64,000 nucleotides of DNA from Dendrolimus kikuchii (GCA_019925095.2 CM034408.1:434001-498000); one strand, 5' to 3'; shown: positions 32,724 to 44,990, counted from the stretch's first letter. Notes: generated by a model from the sequence alone, not told the origin. Made by a program: numbers and translations.

Positions 32724-33063
32724 TTTTCTTTCCTTTTATTGTCTTGGTCTTATTGAGTATGCATTGTTTGCTACAACTCCATTAATTCTTCAAAAAGTCA
32801 TTTTGTAACATACTTCTGTACAAAACTTATAAAAAAAAGAGAATTTGAGATATAAATAGAATATGAAATATAAAGAAAAACAATATTTAGTTAGACGTGT
32901 TGCTGGGGAGTTTCTTGTCGCTTCTTCTCCTTTACAGCATCAACACGTTGCGAAGCGGTGTACATAGAATAGGAAGTAAAAATTAAATTTTAACTTACAT
33001 GTATGACCTTCAAAAAGTGTTCTCCAGTGGAACTTATTTTGAATAAAAACTTGAATTTGAATA
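32724..33063 (+). mobile_element. Jockey/CR1-type LINE 3' end, copy 2
   Basis: Same 3' UTR as 2215-2555 (TTGTCTTGGTCTTATTGAGT..., GTTGCTGGGGAGTTTCTTG...), no ORF left. Confidence 0.75.
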
Positions 33064-33395
33064 TAAAATTCTCGTGTCGCGCTGTTTGTTACCAAACTCC
33101 TCCGAAACGGCTGAACCGATTTGTATGAAATTTTGTATGCATATCGGGTAGATATGAGAATCGGCCAACATCTATTTTTCATTCCCCTAAATGACAAGGA
33201 CGACCCACCCCTAAATATTTTTATTTTATGTTTTGGTCAATTTTTCTTATTTATATTTTTTATATGATTTGGCATTAAAAATACATACAACCCTATATTT
33301 TAATAGCGATATTGGTACTGTAATAATTTAACTTACTTAAAATTACTAAAAATAATTTAAAAGGCAAAACAACGTTCAGCTAGTTTCATACATAG
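33064..33395 (+). mobile_element. Hel-E copy, diverged
   Basis: ATATAAAATTCTCGTGTCGC to AACGTTCAGCTAG; terminal hairpin decayed. Shares GGCATTAAAAATACATACAA with 37670. Confidence 0.65.
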
Positions 33396-33823
33396 TAGTG
33401 GATTATCTATGGTGTAGTGTAGTGTATCTTCCTATCAAATCCATGTAGATTTATAGTTTCTGAGAATAATGACTAACATTATAAACACAGGCTGACATGA
33501 CGAAATCAAGTGTTCTGGTTTTGCAAAGTTACGAAACGCTAATAAAATTTTTATAAAATCCACGCCAATTTTTTAAGCTTAACAAACGTTAGCCACAATC
33601 GGGGGGAATTACCCTTCTCGGAACCCAGCCCCGCTGTCCTCAACAAATGCGGGATTTCGTAATAAAATATTAATATACATTTTTGCTCTAAACCCGACAA
33701 TTTTATGGCTTCATTCAATATTATAATGTCATGTAGCTTTTCGGCACGACTTTCACTTCACCATGTCGCTGTGGGTAAACATATTTTCCATTTATATAAT
33801 ACATCCACAGCTTACATTAATAT

Positions 33824-34322
33824 TGTTACAACTTAGGCCTCGACAAAGACAAATTCCACGTACGAATTTGTAAAAGCACATTTCATTACCTGTCGGCATT
33901 TGAACTGATTGTAATCCTTTTATGATCGTCTTCTTTTGCTCACTTATTTATTGGCATGCATTTCTTATTGTTGTGGGGAACATCCTATTGTTCTGTTGTA
34001 CTCGTTTACGGCCGCTTTCAGGCTTGCATCATTAGCCAAGTGTTGCGGATTACGAGTACAAGGTAGGAAATTGTGCCAGGCTGGCACATTTGCATTTGTG
34101 AAGTATTAAATGACGGCCTGATGGAGAGAGGAGTCAGTTGGGCTACAACTACGATACGGGCGTGACGTGTGCGCGTTTTATTGAATTACGACCTTCTGCA
34201 TTAACTTTGGGTTTGTTGTGTTCGGTTATATTAGTACCTGTGTTATACATGTTTGTATCGTTCTAATAAACTCTATAATAATTCTAACGACATTTTAATT
34301 CGAGTCCCGCTAACTCGTAACA
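33824..34322 (+). mobile_element. LTR-H solo LTR
   Basis: 499 bp, 4-bp duplication ATAT at 33820-33823 and 34323-34326. AATAAA near 34266. Confidence 0.88.
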
Positions 34323-34605
34323 ATATGGAAGAGTATTCTTCAGAATCAAAGTTTTTATCATGAAAATTCATTTTTCACTAACTCAATGAAAGGAAAAGGC
34401 GCGTTAACATCTTACAAAGTATTAAGTCGTTTTACTAAGTTATAAAAGTTCAAACAGAAATTTTAGCAACCGGCACCAATGTCCGATCTAAAGACCTGCC
34501 GAATTTCGGAAATTAAATAATAAGTTGAGTTTCAGCGAATCTTCAGCAATTTTAAAATAGTAAAGAGGAAACTTCCATCCTTTCCGCTAACAAGATTGTA
34601 AATTA

Positions 34606-34700
34606 GTTTCCCGCGCTCGGCCATTTTGGGTTGGCGCGTCGGGCGGCCATCTTGTTATCGGGTCACGTACGCGGACCGCCGCGCCGCCCGCATGCGAACA
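34606..34700. promoter_or_regulatory. CpG-rich patch with YY1-like sites
   Basis: Dense CpG between 34608 and 34692 including GGCCATTTTGG and CGGCCATCTTG (YY1/Pho core GCCAT). Might be a promoter-type element; an 85-codon + frame from 34626 is not recognisable. Confidence 0.3.
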
Positions 34701-34869
34701 TCTAACAAAACACCCAAAGAAAATATCCCCAAAACTGATTATTCAGATGTATTTCTTGCCTTTGTTATTGCTAGACTATGTATTTGGAATTTTGAGCAGT
34801 TCGGTAATTACTTTCTAGGTACCATGGCTATTTTGGCTAAAAATTGTGGTCTTGTAGACATTAAAGCAT

Positions 34870-35015
34870 CCGTGCAGAAATGAAGAAAGGATACTAATTA
34901 CTGCGGCCGGGTGGCCTGTCGTATGAGGTGACATAACATCCCACAGTTATGTAGTAGGGCATTTGCCCGTCTATATATGACTACCACTCCTGGTCTAGAG
35001 TATGCTGCCATAAAA
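34870..35015 (+). mobile_element. SR-A remnant, diverged
   Basis: GTGCAGAAATGAAGAAAGGA ... GGTCTAGAGTATGCTGCCAT; 5' half only. Confidence 0.65.
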
Positions 35016-35201
35016 ATCTTTTTTTGATCCCGGGGGTGGTTAATGAGGGATATGTGAAGCTGCTAGATGCCGGTTCTGCACATACCTTCCTTTTGGAGGT
35101 GAGATGCCGACTGCCAGACTACCCACTAAATCTACCAACGTCAATGAAAAAGTGATGGTTTAAGCACTTAATTGTCATAAATAATGTGTTTGAAAATATT
35201 A

Positions 35202-35746
35202 GGGGAAACAGGGGAATACCGTTCACATAAGAAAAACCTCTTCCGTTTATTCTATAAAAAAATAAAAGTTGGACATAATAGTACAATCGTTCATTTATTC
35301 AATAATTTGACACGAAACGTATAAAACTTTCTTTAATATTGGTCAATTAAGTAAAAAATAAGGCGTTCTTAGGCGCCATAATTCGACTCTGGGTAATACC
35401 ACTCATATAAAAGCATATTAACGCCAAAACCTATATGTAAGAAAAAACGAATGAAATTTATACTATTATTAATATATTAATTAATTATTGCTAATCACAA
35501 CAAATAATTATCTAAATTAATAGCAGTAACAATTAAAAAAAATATATATTGATTTACCAGTAAAAATGTTCAGTTAACAATTTTGCTAGCGGGACCGCAT
35601 ACAAACAGACGCACTTTTCTTACTGATGCTGCTAGCGGATTTGTAAGATTAGTTACGGTTTACTCTCGTATCATATCTCACTCATGTAATCCAACGGATT
35701 GAGTTTACCAAGTTAAGCTTGTGAGCGCCATTAGCCCCGTTTCCCC
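35202..35746. mobile_element. TA-flanked TIR element
   Basis: Left end GGGGAAACAGGGG, right end reverse GGGGAAACGGGG, each next to TA (35200-35201, 35747-35748), as for a Tc1/mariner-type MITE. 545 bp, no ORF. Confidence 0.55.
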
Positions 35747-35796
35747 TACTTGAAATAAGAAGAAACACCTTATTTCAAGTAGGAGAAACAGGGCTA
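35732..35796. repeat. 28-bp inverted repeat, 9-nt spacer
   Basis: Arms 35732-35759 and 35769-35796, two mismatches; it spans the right end of the TIR element and implies a second partial end. Confidence 0.85.
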
Positions 35797-35821
35797 GGAA
35801 TAAAACTATCTAGATACGTTG

Positions 35822-36459
35822 TGCTTTTAGCAGTGATGGAAGGTACACCACTGATATAGAAAGAAGAATGAATTTGGGGAATAGTTTGAACGGAGCGTTA
35901 GGTAAACTTGTAGGCGCTAAGAACCTCAGCCAGAAGGCCCAGCTCGCCATACACAACGCGGTGCTGGTACCTACGCTCACGTATGGAAGCGAGAGTTGGG
36001 TATGGAAGAGAGAGCATGAAAGTAGAGTAACGCGGTCGAGATGCGAGCACTGCGCAAAATCTGCGGAGTGACGCTCGTGGACCGCGTTCGTAATACCGAA
36101 GTAAGAAAGAGAGTTGGTCTGAAAGAGAGTGTCGGGGTGAAGGTAAGGAAAGGAATGCTCCGGTGGTTCGGGCATGTGGAAAGAATGCATGATGAAAGAA
36201 TGACTAAACAGATATACAATGCAAAAGTGGATGGATGCAGAAGTCGTGGAAGGCCACGACACACCTTCCATGATCAAATTGATCGTGTACTAGCGGAGGG
36301 TGATGTCAGGAGCCTTAAGAACAGACGAGTGTGCATGACAAGAGTTATGAATGTCAAAGAAGCAAGTGAGGTGTGTAAGAACGGGCCTAAATGGCGCTCT
36401 GTTGTTCGTGCCTACCCCGAAAGGGAACTGGCGTGAAGTTATGTATGTATGTATGTATG
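35822..36459 (+). mobile_element. LINE-T copy 19, reference copy
   Basis: 638 bp with 11-bp duplication TAGATACGTTG at 35811-35821 and 36460-36470. Most continuous copy; used as reference for the family. Confidence 0.93.
35868..36436 (+). pseudogene. LINE-T ORF C-terminus with one frameshift
   Basis: First frame: MNLGNSLNGALGKLVGAKNL, AIHNAVLVPTLTYGSESWVW. A one-base loss near 36031 shifts frame; second frame: MRALRKICGVTLVDRVRN, KGMLRWFGHVERMHDERM, GCRSRGRPRHTFHDQIDRVL, ending ERELA at 36436, then GAAGTTATG and the (TATG)n tail. Equivalent to the final third of an RTE/Proto2-like RT protein; core missing. Confidence 0.8.
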
Positions 36460-36470
36460 TAGATACGTTG

Positions 36471-36936
36471 GTGGAGAGTGTCTTACCACTTCGTCCCCTG
36501 ATCAGCAAACAATGATTAATAAATAATTTTACTGTCATTTTGTTGCGTACGTGTGTGATGTCACATCACTAGAAAACTGTCACGTCAACAAGTCAATATT
36601 CCAAATGTCCATTCATGTCGTCAACTATTTACTATCAAGTTGACCGTTGGTTGATGTTTGCCTTCTTACTTTCAAAGGAAGTTTCATTATGAGTAAGAAA
36701 TATGAGTGAAAAATGTGTTATTGTGTTTCCCCGAGGTCCATGACCGGGGGTGAGATAATGGTGTATGATTGATGAGGTTTTTAGGGGAGAGATCATATTT
36801 TTTACCCTTCAAAGCAATGTATTTTAGAAGGTAATTGATTGGAATATTGTATAGATACCTCCTATTTCTTATACTTACATTATTATATGGGCTAGGGTAC
36901 AACATGGTTAAGTTTTTAAGTGATAATCTCTAATCT
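36471..36936. other. Unassigned
   Basis: No supported feature. Confidence 0.45.
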
Positions 36937-38031
36937 AATATATAAAATTCTCGTGTCACAGTGTTAGTTACCATACTCCTCCGAAACGGCTTGACCGATT
37001 CTCATGAAATTTTGTGTGCATATTGGGTAGGTCTGAGAATCGGACATCTATTTTCCATCCCCCTAAATGTTAATGGTAGTCCACCCCTATTTTTTTTTTT
37101 AATTTTTAGTTTTTTTTTTACGATATACATACATACATAACTTCACGCCAGTTCCCTTGCGGGGTAGGCACGAACAACAGAGGGCCATTTAGGCTTATTC
37201 TTAGACACCTCACTTGCCTCTTTGACATTCATAACTCTTGTCATGCAAGCTCGTCTGTTCTTCAGGCTCCTGACATCACCTTCTGCTAGTACACGATCAA
37301 TTTGATCATGGAAGGTGTGTCGTGGCCTTCCACGACTTCTGCATCCATCCACTTTTGCATTGTATATCTGTTTAGTCATTCTTTCATCATGCATTCTTGC
37401 ATGACATGCCCGAACCACCGGAGCATTCCTTTCCTTATTTTCACCCCGACACTCTCTTTTAGACTAATTCTCTTTCCTACTTCGGTATTAGGAACGCGGT
37501 CCGCGAGCGTCACTCCGCAGATTTTACGCAGTGCTCGCATCTCGACCGCGTTTACTCTACTTCCATGCTCTCTCTTCCATACCCAACTCTCGCTTCCATA
37601 CGTGAGCGTAGGTACCAGCACCGCGTTGTGTATGGCGAGCTGGGCCTTCTGGCTGAGGTTTTTAGGATATAGCATTAAAAAATACATACAACCCTAAATT
37701 TACACCCCTCTACGATCAACCCCTATTTTTTATTTGTTAATTATAAACTTTAACTTTTTGGCAAGATTTTTAATCTTATTTTGTCATGACTTAGAATAAA
37801 TAAATTATATTACTCTTTTAGATTCACAATTAGAACCGGTAGGTGGCGCTGAGATCGGGTTCTGGAATCCTCCTAATCACCTGGAGCGATTTTGGTGATT
37901 TTGTTTTTGTGTGTTTGAGTGGGTACCCGGATGGTTTAGATTCGCAATTAGAACCGGTGGTACGTGGCTCTGGGATCGGGTTCTAGAATTTTATTTTTTA
38001 AAGGCAGGACAACGTCTGCCGGGGCCGCTAG
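36937..38031 (+). mobile_element. Hel-E copy, split by LINE-T
   Basis: TCTAATATATAAAATTCTCG start; end GGCAGGACAACGTCTGCCGG then GGCCGCTAG with hairpin. LINE-T copy 20 sits inside; about 560 bp without it. The GAACCGGTAGGTGGCGC block is duplicated internally (37834, 37950). Confidence 0.8.
37126..37661 (-). mobile_element. LINE-T copy 20, nested in Hel-E
   Basis: Edges TTTTTACGATATA and TTTTTAGGATATA (one mismatch). Reaches back to the YGSESWVW block; minus frame 37376-37687 covers it. Confidence 0.85.
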
Positions 38032-38157
38032 TATTAATACATAATATATAAACTTCTAAAATGCCGTGTCTGTACATTGGATCGATAAAAAAAGCTGGGG
38101 TATATATATAATTATTTAAAAATTTTTTTTTACATATCTTGTCTGTTTCTTTGGGAT

Positions 38158-38299
38158 TTACGTAGAAACTACACTGTCGATTTCGATGCGGTTTTCTCTG
38201 GTCGATAGCAAATTTGTGGAGTTAAAATCTGCGGTAGCTTTTATCCTGGGAATCCTGTGGGAATTTTCTTCGGAATGGTTTAAAGTGGCCAGAGCTATA
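38158..38299. other. Unassigned
   Basis: No supported feature. Confidence 0.4.
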
Positions 38300-38590
38300 T
38301 ATATATAAGTATAGATATAAGGCCAACACTGCACATGCACTTCCTCACAACACCAGCATGTAACAGATACACTCTACATTAGTATAAGTTTAGTATTAAA
38401 ATTAGAATAAATTAATATAATAAGTTATTCTTAAGGTACACCAAAACAGAAAAATTACTACATATAATGTCACATACACTAACAAAAATAAACAATAAGC
38501 GTGTATGGAGTCTCAAATTTTTCATAGAAATTAACTAGTAAAAAAGGGTACGGAACTCCGAGTCCGTAGAGATATTAATAATAAAAAAAA
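38300..38590 (+). repeat. Repeat L, copy 1
   Basis: TATAAGTATAGATATAAGGC to GGTACGGAACTCCGAGTCCG; matches 47690-47975 closely. Class unknown, LTR-like composition. Confidence 0.75.
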
Positions 38591-38639
38591 AGTGGCCAGA
38601 GCGAAAAATCTGACTCCTAAGCGATTTTTTCATTAATTA

Positions 38640-38835
38640 GTAGAAAGAATTCTAAATTCAAGCTATCTAGACATGTTGGTGCGGAGTTTCTAACCGCTTC
38701 TTCTTCTAAGCAGCAATAATATGTTGAGAAGTGGTGTACATAGAGTAGGTAGTTTGCCTGTAACTTTTATAATGTGACCTTCAAAAAATGTTCTTCAGTG
38801 GATTTTATTTTGAATAATTCACTTCTGAATCTAAA
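38640..38835 (+). mobile_element. LINE 3' UTR remnant (Jockey/CR1-type)
   Basis: ACATGTTGGTGCGGAGTTTC ... CAGTGGATTTTATTTTGAAT; diverged relative of 32724-33063. Confidence 0.6.
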
Positions 38836-39023
38836 TTATTCAAATATTAAAAGGCTTGCAACCGCTTATAACTGGTTTTAGTCAACTATTTCTTTCGGAT
38901 TATAAAGGCTACCGCGCGTAAAACCGTTAAAACGTAATTTTATTAACCTTAAAAATAGTTTTGTATAAATCTGAATTAGCGGCTTTATTCCGTGAGAACT
39001 ACTTTGTCATTTTATCGACCTTT

Positions 39024-39290
39024 AGACGGCCTGTGAGGTTGAGCGGGCTAAGCCTTTGCCGGCGTGCCTCACTGCAACGCAGAGGTTCCAAGTTCGATTC
39101 CTGGTATAGTAAATTTCGGAAACGTATTTTCTCCGTTATTTACTATGGTCTGGGTGTCTGGGATCGGCCCCAGAGTAGTCCGTTGTATATTACCCATAAC
39201 ACAAGCGTAACTTGCTTAATTTGGGGATATACAATGTGTGTGTTTGTCTGCCGATCTGCCGATTACTTTATCGGTCTTATCTATCTATTT
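39024..39290 (+). mobile_element. SINE-C copy, near full length
   Basis: tRNA-like head (GTGAGGTTGAGCGGGCTAAG, B box GTTCGATTCC) to GGGATATACAATGTGTGTG and beyond. Confidence 0.85.
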
Positions 39291-39429
39291 TATCTTATCT
39301 AATTTATAATGAATTTTGTATTTAACATTTATCACGATTTTAAATAGACATATTGTACTTTTTTATGGTCTTGTAATTTTAATTCCTTTTTTTAATCTAA
39401 TGTTCCAATATAATATATTATAATTTTCA

Positions 39430-39527
39430 AATGTCAAAGAGGCAAGTGAGGTGTGTAAGAATAAGCCTAAATGGCACTCTGTTGTTTGTGCCTACCCCGC
39501 AAGGGAACTGGCGTGAAGTTATGTATG
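39430..39527 (+). mobile_element. LINE-T copy 21, very short
   Basis: 98 bp with 11-bp duplication TATAATTTTCA at 39419-39429 and 39528-39538. Confidence 0.92.
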
Positions 39528-40539
39528 TATAATTTTCAGTGGAAACTTAGTTGTATGTGTAATAATTTATGTGTTTTATATTGTAAGAATTATAATTATT
39601 GTATGTTTCCCAAATAAATTAAATAAATAAAACTCCACATTTGTTTGTGTAAGATTGAAGAGTTGATGTACCTCATGGCTGCCCTTTGAGGGTGTTTGGC
39701 AAAAACCGTTCCAAATCGTCCGAAACCGGTTTATTCAACAAAACCTATTTAACGAACTTCTGTTACCAAAAACCGTTTGAGGTTAAAGTTAGGGCAAAAC
39801 AGAAAAGGTCCTATGTACAGTTGTGGCATGAAAAGGTTTACCAGTTTTTAAATTAATTCATTTAACCTTCTACGAGCACATATTATCTTTTCAAACTAAT
39901 TCACACAACTGACTGTTCCGTAAGAAATATATGTAACTATTTGTCAATAAAATTTAAAATTACTTAGATCAAAGTAGCTTGACTTTCTATCTTGTCTAAA
40001 AATATTATTTAGAGGCGTAAAATCTTTTTATAGGTTTTAACATTTATAATAAGCGTTGTGATTATATCTCGTATCTCATTCTCAACATTGTAATTAACTT
40101 TTTTCATGTTTCTAAATTTTATAAACGTAACATTTATTAAAATGTTGGCAGTACTGATTCTTGTACTCATGCAAGCAAAAGTGGACTTTAAGGTGTAGAA
40201 ACTTTTCATTCCGCGACTGTACTTAGACTGGAACCGGTTTGAATTTTATACCGGTTTCCAAGTCCTGTAATTGAATATAAGTAAAGTGTCAAATATGTCT
40301 GCGTGTCTACGAAACAAGGTGTAATTACTCCAACCAAGATATGAAAGTAATACATTAGACAAAGCAACCCTCAACTTCTTTGCAAAAACGGTTGCGTACG
40401 TCTAGAACACAATGAACTCGCGCTAGCTAAAACCATGTTCTCGTCGCGACATACAGCACAATTTTTCTTGCTGTGAGAATTGTAAAGTCTGACTTTGAAG
40501 TACAACACTTGTCGTGTTTTTTTTAATCTATACAATTTA
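39528..40539. other. AT-rich, nothing recognised
   Basis: Paired ACCGGT words near 40220-40260 may form a small hairpin; no gene. Confidence 0.45.
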
Positions 40540-40832
40540 TCCGTGCAGGAACGGAGAAAGAATACAATTTCCTGCGGCCGGGCGGCCTGTCGTAAGAGGC
40601 GACAAAATAACCCACAGCCAGGTGGTAGGGCGCTTGGCCGACTGGTTGGCTACCAGCCCTGGTCTAAAGTATGTCGCCATAACAACCTTGAGTTGTGTTC
40701 CGGCATTAGTGATCAGGTTCCAGTCTCCCTTAAGAAAGCAGCAGCGCATTTGTAGCAACTTTGATGTTGCAAATTCCTATAGGCGATGGTAACCGCTTTC
40801 CATCAAACGGGCCGTCTGCCTGTCTGCTGAAC
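40540..40832 (+). mobile_element. SR-A copy, full 5' end
   Basis: ATCCGTGCAGGAACGG ... CTGTCTGCTGAACTTTTTT; poly-A signal altered. Confidence 0.88.
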
Positions 40833-41260
40833 TTTTTTATAGCTGGAGTAAAGCAGAGTCAGGCCGCCCACCTGATGGAAAGCGGTTACCGTCGCCTATG
40901 GATGTTTGCATCACCAGAGATCTTACCCAGGAGAATAAATGTTGTGACTTCCTTTTCAAAAAACCTTTCATATCTTAGCGAGGTGGGAAAACCACAGCTG
41001 GGAGTTCATTCCGAATCCCCACGGTGCGCAAGAGAACCTTTCCAGAGAACTGTTGCGTAAAACAGCGAATAGCTCTAGGCAGTGGGGATAAACGCCCAGC
41101 CGATGGTAAAAAGAAGACGAAGGCACCATTCTGAACAGTTTCTCGGATCACTCCCCGTTATACAGTTGGTAGATTACGCGAGAGACGCGAAGTCTCTTCG
41201 AAAGCCATACTGATAGACGGCTTAGATACGCTAAACCGTCTGTGAGTATGGGAGCGCCGC
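40833..41260. repeat. Relative of SR-A and LINE 3' UTR-like block
   Basis: 40865-40915 repeats CTGATGGAAAGCGGTTACCG...; beyond, GGGAGTTCATTCCGAATCCC and nearby words resemble lepidopteran LINE 3' UTRs. Confidence 0.4.
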
Positions 41261-42257
41261 CAATACTAAACACTTATCCATGACGTTATACTAATGTTAC
41301 ATTTATTTAATTGCATAGTTGTTCTTGTCATGTTCCTTTTAAGGTTAATAATTAATTTTGTGATGTACCCTCTTATTTCTAAACGATACAATCGGCTATT
41401 TCCTTAATTGAATAATAGTTCTGTTATATTTTTTGAAGTGAAACTTCTATATAAACGGTCTCAGGATTTTTCTGTCACGAAAAAGCGTTACGGCCGCGTG
41501 TAGGTGTGGCATAAATTTAGACTAGACTATGGATGCGTTTTTTGGTTCCGGATCGAATAATGTACCTAACCTAACCAAATGATAATTTGCAGTAAACCTG
41601 CGAAAAATCGAAATGTGTGCTGGGACACATAGTAGAAGTGAAACTTCAACGGACAAGTGGCAAAACGAATCGCAACAAAATTTTAACTTGAAGTTTTGCG
41701 GACAGACTGTTTATGTACTTGTCCAATTTGAAAACCTGCCCGTAAAACTACAATTATATTTTTTTAATTCTATGATTAGCGCCTGTTTTATATAGAGTAG
41801 TTTTCTATAATTTACCACAATGTTGATCTCTAATATGATGTGGTAATTGTGTAGATTATAATTCAAAATCTCTCAATTGTATATCGACAGTATTCAGTAC
41901 TAATTTCATGTTGGCAGATGCGATAGATTTTTACTGTGTTAGATTTATTTTATTACATGTAAAACTTTAAATATTATTAATAATAATTGTTTAAAATTAC
42001 CAAAATATAACGTAACAAATTCTTGTCATTCATAACCTTTTTAATTAAAATAGTTTATCAATGACTTCGATCCGCTATCGGTTGTGCCAATTTGCTAAAG
42101 TTCTTATATTGTAAAATTGTTGGAGGGATGGTAGGGTGTTTATTAACTTTATTTTAAAGTAAGTAACTAAATACAGCCTAGATATTGAAATGAAAAAAAA
42201 AAAAAAAAAAAAAAAACGATATGACAGCTATCGACTGCATTTATTGAAAGGAAGTGA
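41261..42257. other. AT-rich, nothing recognised
   Basis: Ends with an A24-type run at about 42191-42216. Confidence 0.45.
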
Positions 42258-42267
42258 GTGTATTACA

Positions 42268-42579
42268 TACATACATACATACATACATAACTTCACGCCA
42301 GTTCCCTTGCGTGGTAGGCACGAACAACAGAGTACCATTTAGGCTTATCCTTACACACCTCACTTGCCTCTTTGACATTCATAACTCTTGTCATGCAAGC
42401 TCGTCTGTTCTTAAGGCTCCTGACATCACCTTCTGCTAGTACACGATCAATTTGATCATGGAAGGTGTGTCGTGGCCTTCCACGACTTCTGCATCCATCC
42501 ACTTTCGCATTGTATATCTGTTTAGTCATTCTTGCATCATGCATTCTTTCCACATGCCCGAACCACCGGAGCATTGCTT
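42268..42579 (-). mobile_element. LINE-T copy 22
   Basis: 10-bp duplication GTGTATTACA at 42258-42267 and 42580-42589. Confidence 0.92.
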
Positions 42580-42589
42580 GTGTATTACA

Positions 42590-43027
42590 ACTGACAGATA
42601 ATGTCACTCGAGTTTGACACTTGGGCTTACGTTCACAAACATTGTCATATTTCAACAGTGTTCTGAAAATGTCCAGTGTGTTGATTCAGTGTATGAAATG
42701 TCTTCAAGCAGTAAGGTTCTTTGATTACAAGTATAGTGACTAGTTGCTGTTCTTTATTACCATAAACCCTTCTTAGTTGTTGCAAGTATTACACTAGACA
42801 ATAACTGTGCCATCATAAAATCCTTATATCCGGGCGAAACTTCCGAATACTCCCCGGACATTCCGAACTAGCGTAAAACCCGGATAAAGTAATAGTCCCG
42901 TATATCTAAACCCCAGTTTAAATAACAACAGTAGTAACATTTAACCTCTAAATAGAAAGCTAACACCGTCAATAGTTCCTACATTGCTCTAGTTGGTGGG
43001 CCATAATAACAGCCTTTGTAATGAGTT
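42590..43027. other. Unassigned
   Basis: No supported feature. Confidence 0.45.
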
Positions 43028-43338
43028 CTTTTTTTTTATTGCAGAGGTTCAGCAGACAGGCAGACGGCCCACTGGATGGAAAGCGGTTACCATCGCCTAT
43101 GGACATTTGCAACAGCAAAGTTGCTACAAATGCCCTGCTGCTCACTTAAGGGAAAATGGAACCTGGTCACTAATGCCGGAACACAACTCAAGGTTGTTAT
43201 GGCGACATACTTTAGACCAGGGGTGGTAGCCATCCAGTCGGGCAAATGCCCTACCATCTGGCTGTGGGTTGTTAAGTCGCCTCTTACGACAGGCCGCCCG
43301 GCCGCAGGAAATTGTATTCTTTCTCCGTTCCTGCACGG
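43028..43338 (-). mobile_element. SR-A copy, full length
   Basis: Poly-T to CTGCACGGGT. Confidence 0.9.
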
Positions 43339-43599
43339 GTATCATTAAAGTTTTGCTATTTTGAAGTGAAACTTCTTTAGAATTGTTCTAATTTGAAACG
43401 AAAAGAGACATTAAAAAGGTGACATTAAAAAGAGATAAAGACAAAATTCAAGCTTATTGAATTCAAAATAAAACACATTTCTCTTTATCTGTTACTATTC
43501 ATTTTCAATTTAAATAAAACTTTAGATTTTTAATGAATTTTAGTTGTATCTGTATATAATTAAGGCATATATTCTTTTAAACTATCTACGCTAATATTA

Positions 43600-43678
43600 C
43601 ATACATACATACATAACTTCACGCCAGTTCCCTTGCGGGGTAGGCACGAACAACAGAGCGCCATTCAGGTTTATTATT
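43600..43678 (-). mobile_element. LINE-T copy 23, very short
   Basis: 79 bp with 10-bp duplication GCTAATATTA at 43590-43599 and 43679-43688. Confidence 0.92.
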
Positions 43679-43689
43679 GCTAATATTAA

Positions 43690-44471
43690 CATAATAATTG
43701 TATATTCTTAACCTTCGTTGGAGCTGGACCCAGCTGAATAGCCGCAGATGGCTGTTTCAGCGATAGCGGACTTTGGGGGCTTCCCGACTCCGTGGGAGCG
43801 GAGGCGTTCAGCCCGAAAGCAGCGCGCTCGAGGAGGCACCTCCTGTGAGGTTCGACCTCGGCTCGACCGCTGCGGGGGATTGACTCTATATTGAGATTTA
43901 GCCGTAAAAGGCTGAATGAGCTAAGCCAACAGGCTGAAGTGATTATTTGGGGACTAATTATCGACTCCGCTGGCGGAGCCGATCCTAGTCTATCATTACT
44001 ACCGCTTCGCAACGTGTTATAGCTGGAGGAGAAGAAGCGGCGGAAGAAACTCTCCAGCAACACGCCTAAGCTAATCTTGTATGGCTACTTGTGTCTGTAG
44101 TGAGTGAGTGTGATTGGTGGGTCTTACCTTTGTGTAAGAGGATCCGAGCCGGGGGCTCTCCGGCGTCTGTTTTGTCTGCGTCTGTTATGCCAGGCTGATG
44201 TTCTGAGCCTCGGGGGGTTCATGATCGCGAGGAGACGGGTGATTTCATCGGGCTCGTCAATGAGTACATTGCGAGGGCGACGATTTCTCGTGGGAGCGTT
44301 CGGTGTGGGTTTGTAGTTGACCGTTTCCGTCACCAGAGGGTTCGGGTGATGGGGGGCACGGTCAAAGAATCTGCGCGATAGGGTGGTTATATAATCTTTG
44401 ATGGGGGGAAGCTCCAGATCGCGATGCAGGTCGGCGAGCCGCATATAGCGCGGGGCGTCGACTGCAAACAT
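43690..44471 (-). mobile_element. Jockey-type LINE 3' part
   Basis: GC-rich minus-strand block: ORF C-terminus (44124-44471) then 3' UTR with GTTGCTGGAGAGTTTCTTCC...GCGAAGCGG. No target duplication recognised. Confidence 0.7.
44124..44471 (-). pseudogene. Jockey-clade ORF2 C-terminus
   Basis: 115 open codons: APRYMRLADLHRDLELPPIK, then LSRRFFDRAPHHPNPLV, then RRPRNVLIDEPDEI. The PRYxR...DLxLPxI...FFDRA..HPNPLV...RRPRNVL...PPD series is the typical extreme C-terminus of Jockey-clade reverse transcriptases in insects. 5'-truncated; no catalytic motif. Frames 43686-44063 (minus) and 44104-44316 (plus) are UTR and antisense shadows. Confidence 0.72.
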
Positions 44472-44579
44472 ACCACTTACTCAATAAACAAGTGTAGGTA
44501 TTTTAAGAAAAACAAAAGTACCCTCAATTCAGTCACAATGTGTTTTAGCGCGGCAATTACATAACTTCATTTATTAAAT

Positions 44580-44990
44580 ACTAGCGGCCCGGCGCGGTTT
44601 CACCCGCGCTCTCTCCCGCTCCCGTGGCATATAGTATCATCTTATACTCATATTGAAAGCTGAAGAGTTTGTTTGTTTGAACACGTTAATCTCAGGAACT
44701 CAAGTCTGATTTAAAAAATTCTTTCAGTGTTGGATATCCCCTTTATCGAGGAAGGCTATAGGCTATATATCATCACGCTAAGACCAATAAGAGCGGAGTA
44801 CCAATGAAGAATGTTTCAAAATCGGGGCTATTTTCCACTATTCCACGCAGACGAAATTGCGGGCAGAAGCTAGTTTTATATATAGCTTATGACACTCCCT
44901 GTTAACGTAGCTTTCGAACAGTGAAAGATTTTTTTAAATCGGTTTAATAGATACAGAGATTACCCCCTACAACTTTACAAACTTACAAAC
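44580..44990 (-). mobile_element. Helitron-like element split by Hel-F
   Basis: ACTAGCGGCCCGGCGCGG start; continues after the nested Hel-F with ATAGCTTATGACACTCCC. Confidence 0.55.
44640..44873 (+). mobile_element. Hel-F copy, nested
   Basis: TCTTATACTCATATTG-type start, end GCAGACGAAATTGCGGGCAG then AAGCTAG. Confidence 0.7.

Noticed and set aside
34626..34883. 85-codon + frame starting in the CpG-rich patch
   Set aside because: No homology recognised and no donor site supporting an alternative first exon.
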